Shown piece after piece: positions 1 to 7,465 of a DNA stretch of 64,000 nucleotides. The position numbers and the translations under genes are program-made. Numbering within the stretch: position 1 is the first letter of the stretch; each line of letters opens with the position of its first letter. Source of the DNA: Indolivaga macrotermitis. GTDB taxonomy: Bacteria > Bacteroidota > Bacteroidia > Bacteroidales > Dysgonomonadaceae. The notes beneath the pieces are model-generated. The model did not search any database, was not told where the DNA came from, and saw only the letters and a program-made list of their open reading frames with translations. The stretch spans positions 1-64,000 of the forward strand of contig NZ_FQUC01000011.1 in assembly GCF_900128985.1 (NCBI RefSeq), written 5' to 3'.

Positions 1-81
1 CACAATGCGGTGTTTGCTGCTAATGCCATTGCCTGGTGTATTGAAACGGCGGAGGCGAATAGAAAGGCTCAGAAACAGTAA
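1..81 (+). CDS. C-terminal end of an unidentified protein (partial)
   Basis: Frame 1 is open from the window edge to a TAA at 79-81 and encodes 26 residues, beginning HNAVFAANAIAW and ending KAQKQ. It is a helical, alanine-rich tail. I do not recognise the family from so little sequence. It lies about 310 bp upstream of carA on the same strand, and a promoter and a terminator separate the two, so it is probably a separate transcription unit. Confidence 0.5.
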   Translation, partial: HNAVFAANAIAWCIETAEANRKAQKQ

Positions 82-197
82 GGTTAAGAGGTAAAATTAT
101 ATATGGTAGGCAGGAATGCTGAGTGTCCCATTTCAATATAGATAGAACTTATATGCAAATTGTATCGAAATGTATGATTTTTTACATCCGAAATAAC

Positions 198-228
198 TTT
201 TTATTCTCAATATTAGTTTCTATCTTTG
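198..228 (+). promoter_or_regulatory. Putative Bacteroidota promoter upstream of carA
   Basis: TATCTTTG at 221-228 matches the TAnnTTTG -7 box of the Bacteroidota primary sigma factor. A T-run near 198-201 sits about 19 nt upstream, where TTTG is expected. Transcription would start near 234, ahead of the hairpin at 301-338 and about 160 nt before carA. Confidence 0.4.
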
Positions 229-300
229 TAACTCAGATATTCATAGGGTATTTGAAACTATATTTTGATGATTGACAAAGTAAAAATATATTCTAAAGCA

Positions 301-338
301 AAAAAGGAACAGATATTAGTATCGTGTTCCTTTTTTTT
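301..338 (+). terminator. Intrinsic terminator or attenuator ahead of carA
   Basis: An 11-bp stem (AAAAAGGAACA with TGTTCCTTTTT) continues into GATA/TATC with a TTAG loop and is followed by an unbroken T-run. It lies 55 bp before the carA start and downstream of the promoter-like site at 221-228. It could end the upstream transcript or attenuate carAB. Confidence 0.7.
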
Positions 339-392
339 ACCTACCCCTTGGACTAGTAATTTTTTATTTACCTTTTATAATTCATTTGTAAG

Positions 393-1463
393 ATGCAGAC
401 AGACAAACCTGTTCGATTAATTCTTGACGATGGGACGATCTTTGAAGGACGGTCGTTCGGTGCCGAAAACGCGTCGGCCGGAGAAGTAGTCTTCAGTACG
501 GCGATGGTCGGATATCCCGAAAGCTTGACCGACCCTTCGTATCTGGGGCAGATACTCGTAGTCACCTTTCCGCTTGTAGGAAATTACGGTGTACCTGAAA
601 ATACCTTTACCAATGGTATTTCTAACTTTTATGAGTCGGGACGAATTCAGGTTAACGGGTTGATTATCTCCGATTATTCACACGAATATTCTCACTGGAA
701 TGCCAAGAAAAGCTTAGGTGAATGGCTAAAAGAGAATAATGTACCCGGTATATATGGTATAGATACCCGGGAATTGACAAAGCTTCTTCGTGAGAAAGGC
801 TCGATGAAAGGTAAAATCGTTTTCGGACGCGAAGATGAAATCGATTTTTTGGATCCGAACCTCGAGAATCAAGTGGCAAAAGCTTCTTGTAAAGAAGTAA
901 TTACGTATGGAACAGGTAAAAAAAGGGTGGTATTGGTAGACTGTGGTGTTAAACACAATATAATAAGGTGTCTGCTTAAACGGGATATAACACTGATACG
1001 TGTGCCTTGGGATTATGACTTTAACCAACTGGAATGGGATGGTTTGTTCATATCCAATGGCCCCGGTAACCCCGATTTTTGTGAAGCAACGGTACAAAAT
1101 ATCCGTAAAGCAATGGAAGGAGATAAACCTATCTGTGGGATATGTATGGGTAACCAATTGTTATCAAAAGCCGGAGGTGCTACCATATATAAATTGAAAT
1201 ACGGGCATCGTAGCCATAACCAACCGGTAAAAATGGTGAACTCGACACGCTGTTTCATTACATCTCAGAATCATGGGTTTGCAGTATCCAACTCGTCTCT
1301 GGGAGCCGATTGGGAACCTTTATTCATCAACCTGAATGATGGTACGAACGAAGGAATCAAGCATAAGACTAAACCGTTCTTTTCTGCACAGTTTCACCCC
1401 GAAGCTGCCAGCGGACCTACTGATACAGATTTCTTATTCGATATGTTTTTTGATAAATTATAA
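393..1463 (+). CDS. carA: Carbamoyl-phosphate synthase small (glutaminase) subunit
   Basis: This subunit hydrolyses glutamine and passes ammonia to CarB for carbamoyl phosphate, the precursor of pyrimidines and arginine. Its 356 residues are normal for the family. The N-terminal half is the CarA swivel domain (LDDGTIFEG, GYPESLTDPSY, GIDTRELT). The C-terminal half is a class I glutamine amidotransferase with nucleophile Cys251 in GICMGNQ and catalytic His335 and Glu337 in FHPEA. The usual GHQ after the nucleophile is GNQ here, which I believe is a Bacteroidota variant. The start ATG opens directly into the conserved domain. carB follows 88 bp downstream on the same strand, so the two are probably co-transcribed. 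Confidence 0.97.
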   Translation: MQTDKPVRLILDDGTIFEGRSFGAENASAGEVVFSTAMVGYPESLTDPSYLGQILVVTFPLVGNYGVPENTFTNGISNFYESGRIQVNGLIISDYSHEYSHWNAKKSLGEWLKENNVPGIYGIDTRELTKLLREKGSMKGKIVFGREDEIDFLDPNLENQVAKASCKEVITYGTGKKRVVLVDCGVKHNIIRCLLKRDITLIRVPWDYDFNQLEWDGLFISNGPGNPDFCEATVQNIRKAMEGDKPICGICMGNQLLSKAGGATIYKLKYGHRSHNQPVKMVNSTRCFITSQNHGFAVSNSSLGADWEPLFINLNDGTNEGIKHKTKPFFSAQFHPEAASGPTDTDFLFDMFFDKL

Positions 1464-1551
1464 TATCTCTACATATTCGAGTAATTGTAAGTATTTAAAG
1501 ATATAAATAGGTCTGAGACCTAGGTTTAACTTATTTCATTAAAGATTTAAA

Positions 1552-4500
1552 ATGGACAATAATATAAAAAAGGTATTAGTACTGGGTTCCGGAGCTTTAA
1601 AAATCGGGGAAGCAGGCGAGTTTGACTATTCGGGCTCTCAGGCTCTGAAAGCTTTGAAAGAAGAAGGTATAGAGACAGTACTTATCAACCCCAATATTGC
1701 AACAGTGCAAACATCGGAAGGAAGTGCCGATAAAATATACTTCCTGCCTATTACTCCGTATTTTGTGGAGAAGGTGATTCAGAAAGAAAAACCCGAAGGA
1801 ATACTTCTGGCATTCGGAGGACAAACAGCACTGAACTGTGGAGTACAGCTGTTTGAACAGGGAATCCTGAAAAAATACAACCTACAGGTATTGGGAACGC
1901 CTGTTCAGGCTATCATGGATACCGAAGACCGCGAATTATTCGTGAAGAAACTCGATCAGATAGATGTGAAAACTATCAAAAGTGAAGCTGTAGGTACTAT
2001 CGAAGATGCTGTAAAAGCTGCGGCCGAACTGGGTTATCCTATAATTGTGCGTGCAGCGTATGCGCTCGGAGGTTTAGGATCGGGGTTCTGTGATAACGAG
2101 CAGGAACTTCGCGCTTTAGCCGAAAAAGCATTGGCTTACTCGTCACAACTTTTGATTGAAAAATCGCTGAAAGGGTGGAAAGAGGTTGAGTATGAAGTAG
2201 TACGCGACCGTTTCGACAATTGTATGACTGTTTGTAATATGGAAAACTTCGATCCGCTCGGTATTCATACCGGAGAGAGTATCGTAGTTGCGCCATCACA
2301 AACGCTGACTAATACAGAATATCATAAACTGCGCGAAATAGCAATCCGTATCGTTCGCCATATCGGTATAGTAGGGGAGTGTAACGTGCAATACGCCTTC
2401 GACCCCGAATCGGAAGATTATCGTGTGATAGAAGTAAATGCCCGTTTGAGCCGTTCTTCGGCACTGGCATCTAAGGCAACAGGATATCCGCTCGCTTTTG
2501 TTGCTGCTAAACTTGGTTTAGGATACGGCCTTTTCGACCTGAAAAATTCGGTGACCAAATCGACAAGCGCATTTTTTGAGCCTGCACTCGACTATATAGT
2601 AGTAAAAATACCTCGTTGGGACTTAGGTAAATTCCATGGAGTATCTAAAGAGATCGGATCGAGTATGAAATCGGTTGGTGAGATTATGGCTATCGGCCGT
2701 AGTTTCGAAGAAGCCATTCAGAAAGGACTTCGTATGCTTAACATCGGTATGCATGGATTTACAGCAAATAAGTTTCCGGATGTGGAAGATTTGGACAATG
2801 CTTTAAGGAATCCTACCGATAAGCGTATTTTCTGTATTTATCAGGCATTTGCCAAAGGATATGACATCGAGCAGATTCACGAACTGACAAAGATAGACCG
2901 CTGGTTCTTACAGAAACTGCACTATATATTCCAGAAATCGGAAGAACTGAAAAAGTTCGATGATATACAATCATTACCACTCGAAACACTTCGCACAGCT
3001 AAGCAACAGGGATTCTCTGACTTTCAGATTGCGAAAACGGTTTGTAAAGAGCCTACATTGGTTGACAGTGTGGCACGCGAAGTACGTACTATCCGTAAAC
3101 AAAACGGAATTGTTCCCGTTGTGAAACAGATAGATACACTGGCGGCCGAGTATCCGGCTCAGACCAATTACCTGTATCTTACTTACAACGGACATGCCAA
3201 TGATGTGAAATATTTAGGAGACCATCGTTCGGTGATAGTGCTCGGATCGGGGGCTTACCGTATCGGATCGTCCGTAGAATTTGACTGGTGTTCGGTTAAT
3301 GCCTTGCAAACCATTCGTAAAGAAGGATACCGCTCGGTGATGATCAATTACAACCCCGAAACTGTATCGACCGACTACGATATGTGCGACCGCCTGTACT
3401 TCGATGAGTTGACATACGAGCGTGTGATGGATATCATAGAACTGGAAAATCCTCACGGAGTTATCCTTTCGGTAGGAGGGCAGATACCTAATAACCTTGC
3501 TATCCGTCTGGATGATGCAAAGGTGAATATTCTGGGAACAACTGCTAAGAGTATAGATAATGCCGAAGACCGCCATAAGTTCTCGAGCCTGATGGATAAG
3601 ATCGGAGTAGACCAGCCACGTTGGCAGGAACTGACTTCGCTCGAAGATATCAAAGGGTTTGTAGACGAAGTAGGATATCCGGTTCTGATACGCCCATCAT
3701 ATGTACTGTCTGGTGCAGCGATGAATGTCTGCTCTAACGACAAAGAGCTGGAAAACTTCTTAGGATTAGCTGCCGAAGTTTCCAAGAAACATCCTGTAGT
3801 GGTGTCTCAGTTTCTCGAAAATGCGAAGGAAATAGAAGTAGATGCTGTCGCTCAGAACGGAGAGATAGTAATGTATGCTATATCGGAACATGTGGAGTTT
3901 GCCGGAGTACACTCGGGTGACGCTACAATACAATTTCCTGCACAACGTCTGTATGTGGAAACAGTAAGACGGGTGAAAAGGGTTGCCCGTGAAATAGCTA
4001 AGGCGCTGAATATATCGGGGCCATTCAATATACAATTCCTTGCCCGTGACAACGAAATCAAAGTGATAGAATGTAACCTGCGTGCTTCGCGCTCGTTCCC
4101 TTTCGTATCTAAGGTCTTGAAGATAAACTTTATTGAACTGGCTACGCAAGTAATGCTCGGACAGAAGGTCGAAAAGCCGAATAAAGATGCCTTCGATTTA
4201 GACTATGTCGGTATCAAGGCTTCGCAGTTCTCTTTCTCCCGTCTACAAAAGGCAGACCCTGTTCTTGGGGTAGATATGGCTTCAACAGGAGAGGTAGGAT
4301 GTATAGGAGACGATTTTTACGACGCTATGCTTAAATCGATGCTTTCGGTAGGATACCGTATACCGAAGAAAACAGTATTGTTCTCTACAGGACCGGCTAA
4401 ATCGAAAGTAGAACTTCTGCAAGCTGCACGCTTATTGCATCAGAAAGGGTATGAACTGTATGCTACAGGCGGATCTCAACGCTTCTTAGTTGAGAATGGT

Positions 4501-4770
4501 GTACCTGCTACTCAGGTGTTCTGGCCTACAGAAGACCTGAAGCCCGGAGCATTGGAAATGATTCAGGAGAAGAAGATCGACTTGGTCGTAAATATCCCGA
4601 AAGACTTTACCAGCAGTGAGTTGGATAACGGATATAAAATACGCCGTGCAGCTATCGACTACAATATACCGTTACTGACAAATTCGCGCTTGGCTTCGGC
4701 ATTTATTCAGGCATTCTGCACGCTTGATGTAGATGATTTGGATATCAAAGCATGGAATGAGTACGAGTAA
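1552..4770 (+). CDS. carB: Carbamoyl-phosphate synthase large subunit
   Basis: This is the synthetase subunit, which makes carbamoyl phosphate from bicarbonate, two ATP and the ammonia supplied by CarA. Its 1072 residues are full length. The two homologous ATP-grasp halves are visible: the first starts KKVLVLGSGALKIGEAGEFDYSG and the second (about residue 560) repeats VIVLGSGAYRIGSSVEFDW. Both carry the ATP-grasp motifs (for example VEYEVVRD and EIEVDAVA). A methylglyoxal-synthase-like allosteric domain starts near residue 939 (TGPAKSK, LYATGGS). The last codons are duplicated 745 bp downstream, on the far side of the next gene. The gene's likely original terminator is at 5541-5568. Confidence 0.98.
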   Translation: MDNNIKKVLVLGSGALKIGEAGEFDYSGSQALKALKEEGIETVLINPNIATVQTSEGSADKIYFLPITPYFVEKVIQKEKPEGILLAFGGQTALNCGVQLFEQGILKKYNLQVLGTPVQAIMDTEDRELFVKKLDQIDVKTIKSEAVGTIEDAVKAAAELGYPIIVRAAYALGGLGSGFCDNEQELRALAEKALAYSSQLLIEKSLKGWKEVEYEVVRDRFDNCMTVCNMENFDPLGIHTGESIVVAPSQTLTNTEYHKLREIAIRIVRHIGIVGECNVQYAFDPESEDYRVIEVNARLSRSSALASKATGYPLAFVAAKLGLGYGLFDLKNSVTKSTSAFFEPALDYIVVKIPRWDLGKFHGVSKEIGSSMKSVGEIMAIGRSFEEAIQKGLRMLNIGMHGFTANKFPDVEDLDNALRNPTDKRIFCIYQAFAKGYDIEQIHELTKIDRWFLQKLHYIFQKSEELKKFDDIQSLPLETLRTAKQQGFSDFQIAKTVCKEPTLVDSVAREVRTIRKQNGIVPVVKQIDTLAAEYPAQTNYLYLTYNGHANDVKYLGDHRSVIVLGSGAYRIGSSVEFDWCSVNALQTIRKEGYRSVMINYNPETVSTDYDMCDRLYFDELTYERVMDIIELENPHGVILSVGGQIPNNLAIRLDDAKVNILGTTAKSIDNAEDRHKFSSLMDKIGVDQPRWQELTSLEDIKGFVDEVGYPVLIRPSYVLSGAAMNVCSNDKELENFLGLAAEVSKKHPVVVSQFLENAKEIEVDAVAQNGEIVMYAISEHVEFAGVHSGDATIQFPAQRLYVETVRRVKRVAREIAKALNISGPFNIQFLARDNEIKVIECNLRASRSFPFVSKVLKINFIELATQVMLGQKVEKPNKDAFDLDYVGIKASQFSFSRLQKADPVLGVDMASTGEVGCIGDDFYDAMLKSMLSVGYRIPKKTVLFSTGPAKSKVELLQAARLLHQKGYELYATGGSQRFLVENGVPATQVFWPTEDLKPGALEMIQEKKIDLVVNIPKDFTSSELDNGYKIRRAAIDYNIPLLTNSRLASAFIQAFCTLDVDDLDIKAWNEYE

Positions 4771-4780
4771 GATATTAAAA
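4744..4780 (+). repeat. 37-bp direct repeat, copy 1 (carB 3' end)
   Basis: This covers the last nine codons of carB including the stop, plus 10 bp downstream. An identical 37-bp copy lies at 5489-5525. One mismatch after the block, similarity continues for 4 bp more. The copies bracket the zinc-ribbon gene. Confidence 0.95.
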
Positions 4781-4884
4781 GATCATACTGTTAATATAGA
4801 TATTGGGTTAAAATATTGTTTTAATCCAATATTTGTATTAGGAATATTAAATACAGCTTTTTTATTATTTAAATACTAATATCT

Positions 4885-5442
4885 ATGAAAGAGAATATGT
4901 GTCAAAAGTGTAATACAGAGAACCCAGTTAATGCAAAGTATTGTTCTGGATGTGGATATGAACTAGAAAAACCTGTAGAGGAAAATATTGTTACACCTAC
5001 TATTTCCAGGCAAAGTTCTATTAAGGAAAAGACTAAACCTTTTATGTCAATACTAGGAGTAGTAATTGGTTTATTAATAATGTTTGCCGGACAACATTTT
5101 TTATTCCGGACTCCTTCTATTGATAAAATTATGATGGAAACTGCAAGTGAACTAAATAAATCATGTCCTGTGATGATAGATTCAGAAACGAGATTGGATA
5201 ATACGTCCGCGCTTCCGAATAATACTTTTCAATATAATTATACTTTAATAAATTGGGAGAAGGATTCACTTGATGTGGCTGCGTTAGAAGATTACTTGGA
5301 GCCCAATCTTATTAATAATGCGAAAACTAATCCTCAAATGAAGTCTTTGAGGGATAATAATGTAATTTTGAATTATTCATATAGAGATAGGACTGGAATA
5401 CATTTATTTATAATATCAGTAAAACCTGACCAATATAAGTAG
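4885..5442 (+). CDS. Zinc-ribbon, single-pass membrane protein with a recurring C-terminal domain
   Basis: The function is unknown. Residues 6-23 form a zinc ribbon (Cys6, Cys9, Cys20, Cys23), followed by a polar linker and one transmembrane segment at about 53-74. The C-terminal domain of about 100 residues begins NKSCPVMID and ends VKPDQYK. It contains ALPNNTFQYNYT, MKSLRDNN and a terminal beta-strand. It clearly resembles domains in the proteins at 43817-44512 and 44544-45278, each of which carries two copies. The zinc ribbon should be cytoplasmic and the C-terminal domain exported. The gene sits between carB and carB's likely terminator and is flanked by a 37-bp direct repeat, so it looks like an insertion. 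The DNA is more AT-rich than carB. Confidence 0.85.
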   Translation: MKENMCQKCNTENPVNAKYCSGCGYELEKPVEENIVTPTISRQSSIKEKTKPFMSILGVVIGLLIMFAGQHFLFRTPSIDKIMMETASELNKSCPVMIDSETRLDNTSALPNNTFQYNYTLINWEKDSLDVAALEDYLEPNLINNAKTNPQMKSLRDNNVILNYSYRDRTGIHLFIISVKPDQYK

Positions 5443-5488
5443 ATGTGTTTTATGGACTTTTAAGGTTAAGGTATTATATTGAATATAG

Positions 5489-5525
5489 ATCAAAGCATGG
5501 AATGAGTACGAGTAAGATATTAAAA
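5489..5525 (+). repeat. 37-bp direct repeat, copy 2 (displaced carB tail)
   Basis: This is identical to 4744-4780 and includes the in-frame last codons and stop of carB, but no open reading frame leads into it. It is followed at once by a hairpin terminator that would fit the end of carB. Confidence 0.95.
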
Positions 5526-5540
5526 AATCAATAAATGAAG

Positions 5541-5568
5541 AAGGTTGTCGTGATGGCAACCTTTTTTA
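5541..5568 (+). terminator. Terminator, probably the original carB terminator
   Basis: The stem AAGGTTGTC / GGCAACCTT (9 bp, one G-T pair) has a 5-nt loop and a T-run. It lies 15 bp after the second carB-tail copy. Confidence 0.8.
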
Positions 5569-5637
5569 TTATGTTTGTATGCAACGTTTAACAAAATTAC
5601 ACATCATCTATAAAGACTAACTTAACAATTTTATACC

Positions 5638-6474
5638 ATGAAAAAGAATCTACTATTATTAGTACTATGCTTTTTTTCTTTCAGTTTTCTGATGTTATCC
5701 TGTTCTGATGACGATAATAGCAATGATAATTTTCCGGGTGGAACATCTGCTAAACTTTTACCGGTAAAGGTGAAAGGAGATAGAGGTATTAAAGAAGCCA
5801 GCTATGAATATGATGATAATAACCGTCTGATACAATACAAAATAACCTGGCCATCCTCGAAATCAAATGACTACTTGTTGTATAAGATTAACTACAATAC
5901 GAATGGAAATGTGAGTGAAATGCAATACACTATGTTTACGGGAGGAAAGATAGATGCAGAATACACTATTTCTTATAACTATAATGGCGATTTGATAACG
6001 GTCATAAATGATGGATTGTATATGGTCGGTGATCAGAAAATAAAGATAGATGGATCAGGACGGATATTGGAGTTGAAGCAATTGGAAGAAAGGACTAATA
6101 ACAGTGTGTATTACAGCGAAAATTTCGAATATGATACTAATGGGAATATAAAGAGCAAAAATACTTCTAATTCTCTCTATTCAACTTATACTTACGATGA
6201 TAAAAACGGAATATTTAAATATGTAAATACTCCACAATGGTTTTTGCAGAGTCAGTTAGGAGGCTTATTTACATTTAATAATAATCCGGTGGAAGAAAAT
6301 GCCGGATATAGATCAGATGAGGTTGCTTTGAGAGGAGTTGCGCCCGGTTTTAAGATAGAATATACCTATAATGAAAATGGATATCCGACGAAATATACTT
6401 CTCCTTATGTAAGCGATATTATAGGTGAATCTCTCGACTCTTATTTTAAAATTGAGTACAAATCGGCTAAATGA
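5638..6474 (+). CDS. YD-repeat-like lipoprotein of unknown function
   Basis: The signal peptide ends in a lipobox (LMLSC, Cys22) followed by acidic residues (SDDDNSNDN), as in surface-exposed Bacteroidota lipoproteins. The mature 250 residues carry degenerate YD-type repeats: YEYDDNNRLIQYK, INYNTNGNVSEM, YNYNGDLI, FEYDTNGNI, YTYDDKNG and YTYNENGYPTKY. These resemble the beta-strand repeats of RHS/YD proteins and of DUF4595-type lipoproteins. There is no toxin or core domain, so it is probably a small surface beta-structure. It is monocistronic, with its own terminator at 6499-6537. Confidence 0.8.
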   Translation: MKKNLLLLVLCFFSFSFLMLSCSDDDNSNDNFPGGTSAKLLPVKVKGDRGIKEASYEYDDNNRLIQYKITWPSSKSNDYLLYKINYNTNGNVSEMQYTMFTGGKIDAEYTISYNYNGDLITVINDGLYMVGDQKIKIDGSGRILELKQLEERTNNSVYYSENFEYDTNGNIKSKNTSNSLYSTYTYDDKNGIFKYVNTPQWFLQSQLGGLFTFNNNPVEENAGYRSDEVALRGVAPGFKIEYTYNENGYPTKYTSPYVSDIIGESLDSYFKIEYKSAK

Positions 6475-6498
6475 TACATTGAGGATTTTAAATTATAA

Positions 6499-6537
6499 AA
6501 CAAGAAGGATAGAGAAAGAAGTATCCTTCTTGTTTTT
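6499..6537 (+). terminator. Strong intrinsic terminator
   Basis: A 13-bp perfect stem (AACAAGAAGGATA / TATCCTTCTTGTT) with a 10-nt loop precedes a run of seven T. It ends the 5638-6474 gene. The next 216 bp, to 6753, hold nothing I can call. Confidence 0.9.
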
Positions 6538-6753
6538 TTATTATATGTTGGGTTATAAAAAAGCTGGTTGTGTTGAAGTGTATTTTAGTATTAAACGCTA
6601 TTGTAATGTTAATATTATTTGTTTATATTTGCTAAAAAGGTAAAGTAAACAACACTCCGTTAAGCATTTTCAAGATTGATGTCATATCTGGGCTTTAGAG
6701 GTTTTCCCGTGGTGTCTTCTTGATAAAGTACGTAACTTAAAAAATCGAAGCTT

Positions 6754-7425
6754 ATGGATATATTGCATACACTATTCAATCCATTGATCAATGGTATTAC
6801 GACAGTATTAATGATTGTAATTGTTATATACTGGCTGTTTGCACTCATTGGGGGATTGGGGATGGACGACCTTGATCTGGGGATAGATTTCTCTCACGAT
6901 GTGGATATAGATGTAGATGCCGGTGTTGATATTGACCACGACGTGAATGTGGATGCTGGAGGTGACGGTGGAGGAGCATTTCTGCAAGCGTTGCACTTTC
7001 TCAATCTGGGTCGTGTACCGTTTATGATTGTGTTGACTGTATTTATATTTATCCTCTGGATGAGTACGCTCCTTATTACTCATTTTTTCGATATTTCGTC
7101 GTGGGGATCGTTGTCAGCTTTGCTCCTGTTACCGATCGCTATATTCGGTCTGATTTTAACCGGATGGGCTACTAAACCTTTAGCGAAGTTCTTTCATCAT
7201 ATAGGCTATAATGGAGAAAAAGCGATCAACTTTTTCGGATGTTCCGGTAAAATGTTATCAACGATAGATGGAGAGAAAATCGGGGCAGCCGAATTCCTTA
7301 TCGGGAAGAATCCGATGAAACTGAATGTCAGAAGTATGCAGGGCGAAAAACTATCGTATGGTGATGATGTGATAATAACACGTATGCCTGAAGAAGGCAA
7401 TATATATTATGTAATTAAAAACTGA
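6754..7425 (+). CDS. OB-fold (NfeD/YqiJ-like) membrane protein, flotillin partner
   Basis: These 223 residues have three transmembrane segments (about 14-35, 88-108 and 119-138). The C-terminal soluble part (about 150-223: GCSGKMLS, DGEKIGAAEFLIG, GDDVIITRM) has the small beta-barrel look of NfeD/YqiJ OB domains. Such proteins are usually encoded next to a flotillin, as here, where the flotillin follows after 40 bp. Residues 38-71 form an acidic stretch with many D-x-D steps (DVDIDVDAGVDIDHD), which is unusual and may bind divalent cations. The assignment rests on context plus fold-like features. Confidence 0.75.
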   Translation: MDILHTLFNPLINGITTVLMIVIVIYWLFALIGGLGMDDLDLGIDFSHDVDIDVDAGVDIDHDVNVDAGGDGGGAFLQALHFLNLGRVPFMIVLTVFIFILWMSTLLITHFFDISSWGSLSALLLLPIAIFGLILTGWATKPLAKFFHHIGYNGEKAINFFGCSGKMLSTIDGEKIGAAEFLIGKNPMKLNVRSMQGEKLSYGDDVIITRMPEEGNIYYVIKN

Positions 7426-7465
7426 AAAATATAATAATAAATATCATAAACACTTTAGAAAAAAT

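Noticed and set aside
6425-6643. 72-residue frame overlapping the end of the YD lipoprotein
   Set aside because: It overlaps the terminator, has no family and no ribosome-binding signal.
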